NCBI RefSeq assembly: GCF_011075055.1
Contig: NC_058137.1
Span: forward strand, 24,227,463 to 24,291,462
Direction of reading: 5' to 3'
Origin: Mangifera indica
Taxonomy: Eukaryota > Streptophyta > Magnoliopsida > Sapindales > Anacardiaceae
Length of the DNA: 64,000 bases
Part shown: one piece after another, positions 35,901-47,794 of the stretch
Numbering within the stretch: the first letter of the stretch is position 1
Layout of the letters: each line of letters starts with the position of its first letter
Notes under the pieces: model-generated
The model's input: the letters and a program-made list of their open reading frames with translations, nothing else
Told to the model about the DNA's origin: nothing
Database searches by the model: none
Position numbers and translations under genes: made by a program

Positions 35901-38168
35901 AATTGGCTATTTCAGGCTGTCATAAAATCTCCTTAGCATTCAATAGATTACAATTACATAACAATAAACTACTTTATGGATGATTGATAGTAGCTATTTC
36001 TCTCTAGTTACAATTCAATACATCTAACAAGGAATCTTGGTTTTTTTTTTTTTTTAAAAAAGACATCTAGGCACCAACAAAAGTCTACAAGAAAACTTAA
36101 TATTTACACAAGCAAGAGAGAGAAGAAAAAATCATTATACCAAGAGGAGGTGGTTTTCCTGTTACTTGTCTAAACCTTGGTGAAATCACATTTTTGTCTG
36201 ATGCAACCACTCCCTCAAAATTACCAAGACTTTGTCCACCCAACCCCATCACTGACCATAAATTCTTCTCATCCAACCAATTTAATTTCCCAACACCACA
36301 AGCAAACTTACTTTCCACTCCTGGATAAATTTGATATAAGGCAACTAATTTAAGTTAATATTAACACTTGAATGTGCATATTCATATAAAAAAAATTATA
36401 GCAGCACTACTTACCAGGTTGACGGCATAAGGCTTTAATAATTGAGTTCATGCCTGGCACACCCACATATTTCTTGCTTATTCCATCCTAAATAAAACTA
36501 ATATTAAATAAGAAATATGTCTATATGCCATTATTATTTAATATTTTGTTACAATAGTGCATCCAATTTCAATAGGCCTAGAGATTATTCATAAATGATT
36601 TGGATGCACAAAGAGAACTCCAGTGAAATTGATCAAATATCCACTATATTTTCTTCAATTAGTGCGGTAAAACTATATTTATTTATGGGTCATACATCCT
36701 CGGATACATGACTTCACTTTGGGCTATAAGTAAAGGAAGAAAGAATATCTTAGTTGAAAAGCAGTGCCTCCATGAGAAAAAGATTCATTTTGATTTTGTT
36801 CATTTGACCTTTTTCACATTGATATACAGAACTGTATGTGCTACAAAAATCATAATATTTAAACAAAACAGATTTCAATGCAGCAGAAAAGTTGGACATT
36901 CCAACAAGATTGTCATATTAAATTAAAAATGGTTTAGGTGGTTAGTTCTCAAGTCAATTATGTCAGGGGTCATATATTTTATATAAAATTGAGTCCAAAG
37001 TTTAAGGCAAATTGCAAAATGGTAGGATGTGCAGAATTCCAGTGATTAATAAATAAGATAGACATAATATTTACTCAAAGTGGGCCAGAGAACCGAAAAT
37101 GTACCCATATAACATAACTGACTTCTTAACCAACTAATGCTACCATAGTCATAGATCCTTAACAACAAACACCTAAATACAAGAACCTGGGCAATTATAA
37201 TCATTAGTTCCAATAAACAAAAATTCCATGACAGCACAACATAAAATTAAAAAATAAACCAAGTGTAAGCAAACATGCCTGCAGAGCATGTACAATCGAC
37301 TGCAACTATACATATACAAGGAATGGCCACACACCTGTTGTATATCAACAAATTTGCTGGAGACACAATCAAAAGAACTGAAATTCACTTTCCATTCAGC
37401 AACAAGGCCTCCTGATTCCCATTCATGAACAAGTTCCAACACATCAGGATTGCTAACAGTAAAATATGGAGCACCATGGTCAAACAACAGTTCCTTCCCA
37501 TCTTCAGAAATTTCTCTACTTGAACAAACAATTACACAAGTAAAAACCTCTTTCTCGTATAATTTGTCAACAACAAATAAAAATAAAATGTCCACAGACA
37601 TGCTTAAATCCACCTCGAAATTCAACATGTGTAAATTCAATAAAAAAAATTTTAAAACAAAAAACTGCCATTGCATATCTAGCAGTTCAACACGAGATAA
37701 ACGCACATTAATTTTTTTTTAGTTGTTATAAATTTTTGCAGGAGAAAATAATATATAATCGTATTGTAGTAATAATACACATAACAAAAGCACAAATTGA
37801 ACATTCATTATCGAACAATAAGGTTTATCCACCTCCATTGCATTTGGCCTAAATTGTTTCATGAAATTTAAAGAAAAGTTATTTTATTGAATTATAATAA
37901 TAATAAATTTGACTTTTTTAAAATTATGAAAAAGAGAGAAATGCAACCTTCTCTGAGACATGCGGCCACCAGGACCTCGAGCCGAGTCGAAGAGAGTAAC
38001 GGCGACGCCATTTTTAGCTAGAACCGAGGCACAAACAGCTCCAGATACTGCAAAATTTTCACATTCATCATGCTTCCTAATATGATTTCACGAATTCTAT
38101 CCAAACACAAAACAAAGAAGATTATAAACGATAGACTCACTTCCACTTCCCACCACCGCAACCTTCAT
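29943..38168 (-). CDS. Renalase-like FAD/NAD(P)-binding oxidoreductase, 364 aa
   Basis: Nine exons on the minus strand: 38168-38141, 38047-37948, 37515-37335, 36487-36415, 36320-36141, 30945-30848, 30737-30649, 30537-30364 and 30114-29943, joined in phase. The product has an N-terminal Rossmann FAD site: MKVAVVGSGISGAVCAS, with GxGxxG at 7-12 and an acidic Asp30 closing the second strand. RGPGGRM follows at 33-39. LLFDHGAPYFTV matches the D-x-GAxYF block of renalase-type flavoproteins. The C-terminal GDFCVSPNVEGAILSGLAAA is the usual second FAD contact. The middle (FACGVGKLNWL, VPGMNSIIKAL) fits the substrate domain. There is no obvious N-terminal targeting peptide. Plant members of this family are conserved but their substrate is unknown, so I give no symbol. 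Intron 5 (30946-36140, 5.2 kb) contains a dead Copia element; splice sites on both sides are intact, so the gene should still work. Confidence 0.9.
31453..31664 (-). repeat. 3' LTR of the Copia element
   Basis: About 210 bp and clearly similar to 34946-35155. Both share TTTGAAGAATTCTTG, GTGAATTTATACATATT, ACTAAATTGGAATTTTAATC and TTGGTTTCCC, with many substitutions between them. A purine-rich GTGGGGGAG (minus strand, 31667-31675) lies just inside as the polypurine tract. The outer border is approximate. Confidence 0.8.
34933..34944 (-). other. Primer-binding site (initiator Met tRNA) of the Copia element
   Basis: On the minus strand it reads TGGTATCAGAGC, complementary to the 3' end of initiator methionine tRNA, the usual Copia primer. 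It touches the inner edge of the 5' LTR, which fixes the element's orientation. Confidence 0.9.
34946..35155 (-). repeat. 5' LTR of the Copia element
   Basis: Partner of 31453-31664. On the minus strand it begins TGGGAAACCAAG, keeping the terminal TG that the other copy has lost (CGGGAAACC). The many differences between the two LTRs indicate an old insertion. Confidence 0.8.
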
Positions 38169-38301
38169 GGCTTTGTTTAGAGAAGCAAACGACGACACGA
38201 AGCGGCGAGTCACCAGGGAATGGAGGTAAGATTTTTTTATTATTATTTTTGTGTACATGATTTAACAATTAATTCTGGAAATAATTGTTAAAAAAAAAAA
38301 A

Positions 38302-38905
38302 GACTAAAAGTGACCATTCTTCGCCTAAGTTCCGATGAAATGACAATCTTTATCATTTAAGTTTTAAAAGTGAAATTTTCATCCTCTTCTACTATTAATA
38401 GTGAATTTATTTAGTTTTTGTATAAATAATAATTTTAATTTTTTATTAAAATTAAAAGTATCTTAATTTTTTTCTAATTTATAAAATTATAAAAAATATT
38501 AATATATTTTTATAATTTTAAAAATTATAAAAAAAATTATGTTTTGATTTTTTTATATACAATTATTATTTTCTAAATTAACAGGAGGTATATTAAAATT
38601 TTAAAATTTAAAAAGTATCTTAATTTTTTTCTAATTTATAAAAATATTCTAAAATTTGTAAAAACATACTTAATATTGTTAGATAGAAAAATAAAGAAAA
38701 AATAAAATTATAAAAAGAAAGAAAAATAAAAATATAAAACAAGATAAAATAGAAAATAAAAAATATATATACAAGTTAACTTTCTTTCACTTAATAAAAT
38801 TCATTAACAAAAATAGGTGAGAAATAGAAATCTAACTTTTTAAAATTTGAATGATAAGAATTTATAATTTTATCAAACTTTGAGAGGTAAATAGTTTTTT
38901 TGCCT
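38302..38905. repeat. Foldback element E5 (~600 bp) near the oxidoreductase promoter
   Basis: The left arm has GACTAAAAGTGACCATTCTT, CGCCTAAGTT and AATCTTTATCATTTAAGTTTT. The right arm on the opposite strand has GGCAAAAAAACTATTTACCT, CTCAAAGTTTGAT and AATTCTTATCATTCAAATTTT. The A/T-rich interior has no gene. It begins about 130 bp upstream of the oxidoreductase start codon. Confidence 0.6.
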
Positions 38906-39074
38906 TAAAAATCTGGAAGACTTAATTTCGATCATAATATAATTAATATCTCTATTTTTAACTAGAAAATGTCTAAAGAATTGGAAAGTGAAATAATACA
39001 CTAGAAGCAAACAAAGAGACTTTTGTTTGATAAAATTAAAGAATGCCAAATGCCTACTCCCACCCAAGGTTTGG

Positions 39075-39521
39075 GGTAGGTGTGGATGTGATGTGAAGCA
39101 GGGTGAGCCCAGATACCTCTTAATTTGAATTTAGTTTGAATATAAAATAATTTGATTTAAATTTATTAAATTAAAATTAAGTTTAATTCAAATAAAAAAA
39201 TATTTAACTCTATTTGGTTCAAGTCCAACTCAATTTTATAGCTCAAATCAATTATTGAAATTCTTAGTTTGGTTTGATTCAAATTTATTATTTGAGTTCG
39301 TGATTTATTGATAAAATGACATTATTTTACCTTAATAATATTCAAAATTATTTATTCGATTCACCAATTCGAACTATTAATTCAATCTATAAATTTGAAC
39401 CGAACCGAGTCAAATACCTTTTAATTTGAATTCAACTCAATTTTAAAAGTAAGTTAGATCTTTCCATTTAAATTCGAACTGAATCAACTTTTAAGATTGA
39501 ACTGATTTAAATCATATCCAA
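39075..39521. mobile_element. hAT-like MITE inserted in foldback element E6
   Basis: Flanked by AGGTTTGG (39067-39074) and AAGTTTGG (39522-39529), an 8-bp duplication with one mismatch. The ends are inverted: TGGATGTGATGTGAA near the left and TGGATATGATTTAAA on the opposite strand at the right. The interior is built of TTTGAATTCAACTCAA-like units, as in the elements at 3925 and 29200. Confidence 0.65.
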
Positions 39522-40047
39522 AAGTTTGGTGAAATAACAAATTCCTCCCAAAAGTCCAATTTTTACTCTATCATTCTTTTTTTTTTAATGACTTTATGTG
39601 AAAATGTGAAATTTTGATCTTAACCCATGCTGAAAAACAACCATTATAAAAAAGATCTAAAATGTATATATTTACATTTTCTCATTTTCCTGATATCGGA
39701 ACTTCCTCTTCTTCTCCCACCAATTTATTTTTAATAAATATCAGTCCTTTTTTAATTCCTTTTTTCACTTATTCCTCTTTATCTCAATGTCTCTTCTTCT
39801 TCTCTCATTTAGCTATTCTCTCTCTTTCTCTTATTTCTCTCATATTTTCTTCTCATACTCAATTATTTTTTAATAAATGTCCATCTATTTATTTTCTCAT
39901 CTTGGTCTCGCTCTAATTTTTGCTTCAATTCAAGTAAATACAAGCACAAAGATATTGGAAGATTTGTTTAGGTAATTGAAAAAATAAAATAATAGTGATG
40001 AAGTTGAGGAGAGGAGAAGGATGATCTATAGTGAAAATGGTTAAAAG

Positions 40048-40420
40048 TAAAAGTGTCAATTGGGTTAGGCTAGTCTCCAGCTTAACTTGAAGCTTAAGAA
40101 AATGGTTTGGTTTATACTATAACATGTCGAGCCTAGTCTGGTATTGTTTACATAATATTAAAAATTTTAAAAATTAATTAATTGATTAATAATTATAATA
40201 CTAAAAATTAAATTTTTTATCAAAATTAATAGACTAATCTATCTAAGTCATAGTTTGGCTCAATCTTATATATATTAGGTCAGATTGTCGGACTTATACA
40301 ATCTATAGGCTGCCTTGACCCAAAAGTTTGTTATTGTAGCAACTTTAAGTTCAGTTTGACCTATGAACCTGATAGACTATGTTGGAGGTGACCTAGCTTG
40401 GCTCATAGACACATCTAATT
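40048..40420. mobile_element. Small GTGTCA-ended element nested in E6
   Basis: The left end is GTGTCAATTGGGTTAGGCTA. The right end on the opposite strand is GTGTCTATGAGCCAAGCTAG. The core GGTATTGTTTACATAATATT with TAATTATAATACTAAAAATT closely resembles the core of the element at 11157-11447. Non-autonomous. Confidence 0.6.
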
Positions 40421-41630
40421 GAAAGGGAAGAGGATCATTGACAATAGTGTTATTAATGAAAATGAAGAGAAGAAAAAGAGAATAGTTGACAACTAGCAGT
40501 GAAGAACTGAAAATGAAAGAAGGAGAAGAAATATAAAATTGAGGAAATTTTTATTTTTATAGAAAATTAATAATAAATCATAACTATCAAGGATAAGTTG
40601 ATAAAATTAATATTATTAAAAGATAAGTTGGCTATAAATTTTCTATTTTTGATTAGGTATTTTTATAATAATTCTAATAAAATTAAAAGCATATTAATTT
40701 TTGAAATTTGTATTAAATGACTTAGTGCATTTTTATCATTATATTAATAAATGATAAAACAGTAATATACACTTAACCCAAATGGAATTTACTAAGTAAA
40801 TTAAAGGTGAAAATTTGGTCTTTTTAAATTTAAAATATTAAAAAAAATTGTTATTTCACCAAACTTTAAGTGCAAAATAGTCATTTAGCCATTAAAAAAT
40901 ATTAAATAATATAGGTCAAATAACAACCAATTTAATAAAATATTAACTTACTTGGAATTTGTCCTTTGTTCATTTTTTATGACCAAACTGAATCTTCCCC
41001 ACTACAGCAAAGATGATGTCTTCGTCAAACTTAAGGATTAACCATTTTTGCCCTTTGTTCATTGTTAAAAAATAATAATAATAATAATAATCTGACCACA
41101 TGATTTATTTAATGGGCCAGGACAATGTCCCTATGACAAGGAATTTTGGAAAAAGAAAAAAGGCTACCTAGATCCCTTGAGAAATATTTTTAAAATTATA
41201 TTAAATCCATACACCTGTACCCACCTTCCCTCCATTACTGCCATAACAACACCAAAGGGCTACTCAAAAAATCACTTTTTTTATTTTCCTTTTACAATCA
41301 ATTTAAAAATCTCAACCTTCTGTGTTTGAGATTGAAAGGATTCCCTTGTCACCAACATAAACAGGGCTGGCTAGCTGGTTGGTTGCCTGCATCTACCAAA
41401 TTACATCTAAAATAATAAAATATTGAAAAATATTAACATTATATATAATGATTTTTCACTGGGTTATCGGAAAATATCTATATATTTTTAAATACATAAT
41501 TGAATGTATAAATAATATATGATTATATATTATTTTATTTTTAATTAAAATTATTCAATTATATAATAATAAATTATTTATATATTTATTTATATATTCA
41601 AATAGATATAATTATAGTTTTTTCTTTGAA

Positions 41631-42424
41631 AAAAGGACGATTTTCCAACAAAGTTTTAGTCCAAATTTAAAATCATATCCATGACAGATAAAAAATCTAA
41701 ATATTCACCTATAAGTTAACTGTCGTTTCAATTTTTAATTAAAAATAAGGGTGAGATCATTATTTTATCTACAAACCTTAAAACTTAAAAAATTTATATA
41801 ATTTATTTTCCTTAGTTTAGAAAACTCACATTTACCTTCCCCCATGAGTAAATTTTGAAAAATTCACTTTCCCTTTCTAGGTTTTATCTCTTATGGCTTA
41901 GAGAACCGACTGACAATCAAGAAGAAGTAAAGGCCTTCTTTGACAAAGGACGACCTTGCATCGTCCAAATCGGGAAGAAGAGATATCGTCCTTTGTCGTT
42001 GCACCTGGACGATGCGATGAAGAGTCGTCTTTCATTGATTCTTCCAGATGATGAAGGATGACATTTTGTCATCATGTATTGATGATTGTTTTTCGTTGTC
42101 CTTTGTGATTGGATCTAAAAGATAGATGAAAAACATTGTCCATTGGTTAGAATGATATTGGCCAGAGAAGGAAACAAACCTTATGAGTGAAATCTAAACT
42201 TTTCAAACTTTGAGAATGAGTTAAAGTATTAGTTTTTAAACTTGAAGAAAAAATAATATAAATTTCAAGATTTTAGAGTTTATAAGTAAAATAATAATTT
42301 TATCTTTATTTCTAAAAATTTAGATAATAATTAATTTATAAATAAATATTTAAATTTTTTATCTAATATAAATATAATTTTAAGAGCAAACTAAAATTTG
42401 AGTAAAAAATAACACTTTTTTCTC
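41631..42424. repeat. Foldback element E7 (~790 bp)
   Basis: Left arm: AAAAAAGGACGATTTTCCAA, then AAGTTTTAGTCCAAATTTAAAA, AAATCTAAATATTCACCTATA and ATCATTATTTTATCT. The right arm on the opposite strand repeats the same order: AAAAGTGTTATTTTTTACTC, AAATTTTAGTTT, AATTTAAATATTTATTTATA and ATTATTATTTTACTT. The less A/T-rich centre (41880-42130) has GACGACCTTGCATCGTCC-type palindromes and a 68-codon frame I do not regard as a gene. Confidence 0.6.
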
Positions 42425-43639
42425 ATTTCTTTCGGGTTTAGTTATGTCCTCCAAAACTGGCTAGAATAAGCTGACACGACAAGTGGGGTGAATGACAAAT
42501 CTATTATTAAATGATACCAACCAAAGACTTTAGGGTCAACCATAAAGTTCTGTTTTGGCTTTATAAGGAGAAAACAGAGTGGTAAGGCTAATTCTCCATA
42601 AATGAGGTTAAAACGGTCTTTTCGGAAAAGAAAAAACAGGAGAGGATGGCGAAGAAGAATGGGTCTTAACTTATAATACGAGGCTAAATATGTTGTGTAT
42701 AAATAAATAAATAAATAAATAATGAGATTTTATGTATAAAAAATATGAGTTTAAATATTTTTTAATGATATATTAAAATCAAAATTTTAATTTATCTAAT
42801 TTAAAAATTGAGAAATCTATCACTAAATTTAAAGTTTATAATGATTTAATTTGAATAAAATTTTTTGTTTGAAAAAAAAGTGGTATAAAATACGAAATGC
42901 GATTTATGAAAACGGATTAAGCGTTCACAATAAAAAGAATTAGAATAAATAAAAATAAACGCGGCCTTTCTTAGACACAAAGCTGATTTGAAGAAATTCA
43001 TGGTCATAATATTTGGTCTCTTTTACACCTAATCCTAGCGAACAAGATGTTCCCACAACGTATTGCCTGCTACTGGTTCTCGTTCAAACTTCTTTTGTTC
43101 TATTGTTTTCTTATGTTAAACCAATATTATAATTTTGTGAAAGATCAATGGACCACAGCTGTGTGCCCCATACTTTTTGTGACACGGCTAATGAGTACAA
43201 GGGACCACACCGAATTTAATTTGATACAGTTGTGTTTGTGTAAATATTATTAAATATTTGTAAACTAATATATTAATTTGATTGATTCTCCATATAAAAA
43301 AAATAAAATTTTTAATTTATATGATTTAATGATTATATAATTGATTATTAAATTCAAAATTTATTTTATTTGATATGATTAATTTAATTTTAATGTGACA
43401 ATTTAATTTGAATAAGATCCCTTATTATAAAAAACCTTGAATCTAACAAACTCAGTTTATATTGCTTATATATATTTCGATATGCTTGAATTTTTATCTT
43501 TTAAAAAAATTAAAATATTTCAACTACGTTAGTATATATATATTTTATAAATTATTTATATAATAAATACCGCGTATTATGTTATAATAATTTGTCGTTT
43601 TCAATGTGGATATTAAGTAATAATTAAGCGATAGTTTGA
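42425..43639. other. Intergenic DNA
   Basis: AT-rich. A short tandem AAAT/TAAA run sits near 42702-42721. The 68-codon frame at 43047-43253 has no recognised domain. I see no gene. Confidence 0.4.
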
Positions 43640-44265
43640 CACAATTTCCCCCTAATTTTTCTTAAGTACAATTTTCCTCTTAGATATCAGAAGTAACAAA
43701 TTATCCCCTATATTACTGATATGTTTAGTAAAGGTGTTTGGAACAGATTAACTGAACTAGGTTAATAATTTTTTGAATCAAATTAATTTTTTAGTTTGGA
43801 GAAAATTATAAACTGAAACCGAACAAATTTAAAAATTAATCGATTTTGAACAAAACTGAAAATATCAATTAATTGAATCGAATTTTTAATTAATCAGTTT
43901 TGAATTAAATTTAAAAGATTATCTTAGTTTATTGTTTCATGTGATATCTTTTAAAATTAGGCTCAATATTTTATTAATTTTTATTCAATTTTTTTAAAAT
44001 TAGTTTGATTTGACCAATTGATTTTAAAATATAGACAAACCGGTAACAAAATGAAAAGACTGATTTTTTATATTTTTGAATCAATTTTTTGGATGACCTA
44101 TTTTTTAATTCAATTTTCAATTTAAAAATCGATTTTGATTTGGTTACTAGATATGTTTTGAACCCCTACAGCTAAGCTTGTTCGTTTAAATAAGACAATG
44201 CAAAAGCGGGGGGTAAATTCCTATTTCTGATACTTGAGGATAATATTGTTATTTAGGGAAAACCA
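43640..44265. repeat. Inverted-repeat element with a nested insert
   Basis: Left flank CCTCTTAGATATCAGAAGTA then AAATTATCCCC pairs with the right flank read on the opposite strand, CCTCAAGTATCAGAAATAGG then AATTTACCCC. Between them, 43727-44171 is another element with ends AAGGTGTTTGGAACAGATTA and GGGGTTCAAAACATATCTAG and a TTTTTAATTGATTTTG-like interior. The outer boundaries are approximate and the family is unknown. Confidence 0.45.
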
Positions 44266-44675
44266 TAAGCGTGCTCAGGTGGGAAAACAAAAGCAGATGA
44301 ACGAGTCATGACGTCGTCTGCGTTGACGTATTCTCCCCTGTCAAAACAAAAACTAAAACAGAAAACGAAAACAAATATGAAGACACAGTATTATTCAAGC
44401 TTGCCTTTCTGCTTTCAACTTGCGATAAAAGTCAGAGTCAGTTTTGGCTCTCTCTCTCTCTCCATCTCTAGTCGATCTTTCCTTTCGCCGTTTACATTTA
44501 TGACAAGTTATATTTTGAGATTGAATTTTCAAAAGCCGTAACCTTTCCTTCGTGGACTTTGCCAAGACTGTTCCCTTCTAGCTTTTCTCTTCTTTCATTT
44601 CTCTCTTTCATACTCATCGTCAGTATCATCATCATCCCATCGCCTCTTCTTCGTTCTTCTCTCTCTGCGCTTCAG

Positions 44676-46035
44676 GTCAGTTCTTCTGTCTCTTTGTCTC
44701 GCTCGTTTTCTTTCTTTCTTTTTCCTTTCTTTGTTGTTTTTACTCTCGTTTTGTTTATGTGTTGAATCACCTCGGTGGGCTTTTCATCAAAATGAGATCA
44801 AACCCATCTAGGACTTGTAATTGTCGTTTAGGTTTTGAGTTATTTTCATGTCAAGTTCTGTTTTAACTTTGTTGAAGTTTAATTCTGGCTTCTGAGACTT
44901 TTGGTTTCTTTAGTTTTTGTGTTTGAAACGTTTTATCTGTTCTGATATTTTGTTTCTCTTGTGTATTGAACATTTCCCATAATTTGGATTCTTCATGATT
45001 TTCCTTTTCTTTTTTGTTTATTTAATTTCATGGTTCAATGACAGTGTTTAGCATATATGGCTTGGTTTGACTGTAGAATGTTATATTGTAAAGGTAGCCG
45101 GGTCACTGCATTTGATCCGGATCTTTTGAGTGGGCTGAGATGTGTGATAAATTCTGAGAGCCAGAATTTTGATTCCTAGTTTAGAAACTTGTGTAAATTG
45201 AATGACTCGTGAAGTTTTAGTGAACTAGAGTTCCTTTTTTTTTGGTGGATTTCTCATGGGCAAAGCTTCTAAGGCATGGATTTGATCCTTCACTTGAGAG
45301 TTGTAATTCTGAATTCAATATGTACTTAGAACAGTGTCAATTGTCTGGGCATCTTCTGTCAGCATCGGTTTGTGCAAGGGGAAAGTTTTTACCTTTAGGG
45401 ACTCTAATTATGTTTGTGATTCTATATACCTTCCAGAAATCCAGAATCGTGCATTTTTTTAAGGACTCTGTTGGGGATGTTTGGAGGTAATCAGTGATGA
45501 CTTTGGTATGATTAGTTGGTATTTTCAGCTCTCTGGGCTTGAATGAAGTTGTTCAGTCTTTCAAAGACTAAATTTGTTTTCTTGTAGTTGATGGTATTGG
45601 AGTTTAGTATATGTCTTATTAGTCAAATTTGTCAGCTAATCCCATTGGTTTATAAGGCGAGTGCCCAGATTTCCCCTTTCATCAGCTAATCCAATTGGTT
45701 TATAAGGCGCATGCCCAGATTTCTCCTTTCATCTTCAATGACAATAGAAACATAAATAGAGCGAGAGAGTGTGGCAGATGATATAATAGGGACAATAACA
45801 GCTGCAGCCTTTCCGGGGAAGAGTGTTGATGCTACTTGTTCTTATGTGACCTCAAATTCTTTTTACAACTCAAGCAATTTTTTTTTATGTTATTATTCTC
45901 TGATTTACCGATACTGCGAACTCATGTGGCTGATTACTTGAAGTTTACATTTTCTTGCATTCCTTGAAGACATCTTTTTCAGGCAGAGTTCTATATATAT
46001 GTTAACATTACTGTTTTCAATGATTCAATTCACAG
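44676..46035 (+). other. Probable 5' UTR intron of the CRPK1-like kinase gene
   Basis: A CT-rich leader ending CTGCGCTTCAG is followed by a consensus donor GTCAGT at 44676. An acceptor TTCACAG ends at 46035, 78 bases before the kinase ATG. The stretch between is T-rich like an intron and has no credible exon. A leader intron of this type is common in plant genes; no transcript evidence is available here. Confidence 0.5.
45633..45732. repeat. 50-bp imperfect tandem duplication in the kinase leader intron
   Basis: Units 45633-45682 and 45683-45732 both read CAGCTAATCC-ATTGGTTTATAAGGCG-GCCCAGATTT-CCTTTCAT, with four differences. Each unit carries an ATTGG (inverted CCAAT) motif. Confidence 0.9.
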
Positions 46036-46113
46036 GGTGTGGAAGTGGTTTTATTTAAAGTATCTGATTGACCTTCCAAGTAGATAAGCCGGTCACTCGT
46101 GTACTATACAGTT

Positions 46114-47794
46114 ATGACTTTTCTTTCTTGCTTCTTCGGTATTAGCCATTCTTCAAGAGAACAACCTTTGGAAGTCGATGATGGTAAATTGCAAAATTTT
46201 CGGAAGATATAGTTATCAACAGTGTTTTGTCATGCCTGTGCAAAGCTTCTAATCAGTTTGATTTGTTAACAGAATTTTTAGGCATACATAGTGATAAAGT
46301 CTACACTTACAAAGAATTAAGAATTGCTACCGAAGATTTTAGTCCGGCTAACAAAATTGGAGAGGGTGGTTTTGGCTCTGTATATAAGGTAACCCTAGTC
46401 TCCATTCCAACGTTGTGGTTTCGTTCAATTTCTGTTTTCCCCCTTGTTCAAAGAAATGACATATGGAAATTTTATTTGATGGTCAGGGACGGCTTAAGGA
46501 TGGGAAAATTGCGGCCATAAAACTTCTTTCAGCTGAATCAAAACAGGGGGTCAAAGAATTCTTGACTGAGATTCAGGTGATTTCGAAAATAGGGCATGAA
46601 AACTTAGTAAAGCTCTATGGCTGTTGTGTCGAAGGAAATCACAGAATCTTAGTCTACAACTACCTTGAGAATAATAGCCTTGCACAAACACTTCTCGGTA
46701 ATTTCTGAATATAGTTTTGGATTGAAGATTTAGTTTGTTAATTTCTTTCCGTGTTAGATGGAACTTGAGTGTCTAGAAACATTTTATTTTCGGGTGTAGG
46801 CCACAACCAGAATAACATCAAATTTTATTGGCGGACTAGAGCTAAAATTTGCATCGGCATTGCACGAGGGCTTGCATTCCTTCATGAGGATGTACGACCT
46901 CACATTATTCACAGAGATATTAAAGCGAGTAATATTCTCCTCGACAAGGACTTGACACCCAAAATTTCAGATTTTGGTCTCGCAAAGCTTATCCCGCCCA
47001 ACATAAGTCATGTTAGCACTCGTGTGGCTGGAACAATGTAAGTAGGATGATAGAAATTTAAACTTTCTCAACGGTGATCGAAATTATCAACTCTTATTCC
47101 TCTCTTTATGATATTCAACAAATATTACCATCATTATTCGCATTTGCTTTGTTGTTTCAGAGGTTATCTAGCGCCAGAGTATGCTATAAGAGGACAACTA
47201 ACAAGGAAAGCGGATATTTACAGTTTTGGTGTCCTTGTTGTGGAAATTATCAGCGGGAGATGTAACACAAACATGCGATTGCCAACCGAAGAGCAGTATC
47301 TTTTAGAACGGGTAAGAATGTTTTACTCCTGCTGTCGTCAGTGTTTATGATTGAAATAAAAAAACTCAGTTTGCAATATATAAGGCTGATTCTTGAACAT
47401 GTGGATTCTTTTGTTGTAGACATGGGAATTATTTGAACGAAGGGAGCTGGTTGGACTGGTCGACACATCACTGAATGGGCATTTTGACGCCGACCAGGCT
47501 TGTCGATTCCTGAAGATTGCTCTTCTCTGCACTCAAGACACTCCAAAGCTCCGGCCATCCATGTCGTCTGTCATTAAGATGTTAACGGGTGAGAAAGCGA
47601 TTGATGAAAACAAAATAACAAAGCCGGGACTTATCTCCGATTTCATGGACCTCAAAGTAAGACCTCCCCAAAACACTGAGATGGAGGCACAGAATGCATC
47701 TCTTTGTCATAGCACAGACAACCTAGACACTCCAAACTTGTCATCTGAAGCTACAAGCTACTCAACCTTTAATACATATGATAGAAGCACTTAA
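46114..47794 (+). CDS. CRPK1: Receptor-like cytoplasmic Ser/Thr kinase, CRPK1-like, 386 aa
   Basis: Six coding exons joined in phase: 46114-46183, 46273-46388, 46487-46697, 46800-47037, 47161-47311 and 47420-47794. The kinase domain covers about residues 47-325: glycine loop [10 protein letters not shown] at 53-62, catalytic Lys74 in [14 protein letters not shown] with HRD at 170-172, DFG at 190-192, and the activation segment [16 protein letters not shown]. All catalytic residues are present, so it is an active RD kinase. There is no signal peptide or membrane helix. The N-terminus MTFLSCFFG has cysteines that could be lipid-modified (inference). The tail is Ser/Thr/Asn-rich. The whole-length pattern ([42 protein letters not shown]) resembles Arabidopsis CRPK1, a plasma-membrane kinase that phosphorylates 14-3-3 proteins in cold stress. 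That role is inferred by similarity; a close paralogue remains possible. Confidence 0.92.

Larger units (their letters stand above)
39044..40895. repeat. Foldback element E6 broken by two nested insertions
   Basis: The left end GCCAAATGCCTACTCCCACC then CAAGGTTTGG stops at 39074. It resumes at 39522 with AAGTTTGGTGAAATAACAA after an inserted element. The right end on the opposite strand reads GGCTAAATGACTATTTTGCA then CTTAAAGTTTGGTGAAATAAC. A second insert lies at 40048-40420. The interior contains only low-complexity T-rich frames such as the one at 39662-39916. Confidence 0.65.

Noticed and set aside
39662..39916. 84-codon frame rich in Ser, Leu and Phe
   Set aside because: Comes from a T/C-rich stretch inside foldback element E6; low complexity, no family.
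41855..42061. 68-codon frame in foldback element E7
   Set aside because: Lies across a local palindrome in a transposon centre; no recognised domain.
44308..44765. Two Ser/Leu-rich frames before the kinase gene
   Set aside because: They lie in the CT-rich promoter and leader and cross the predicted donor at 44676.
47250..47558. Minus-strand frame of 102 codons over the kinase gene
   Set aside because: Antisense shadow of kinase exons 5 and 6.
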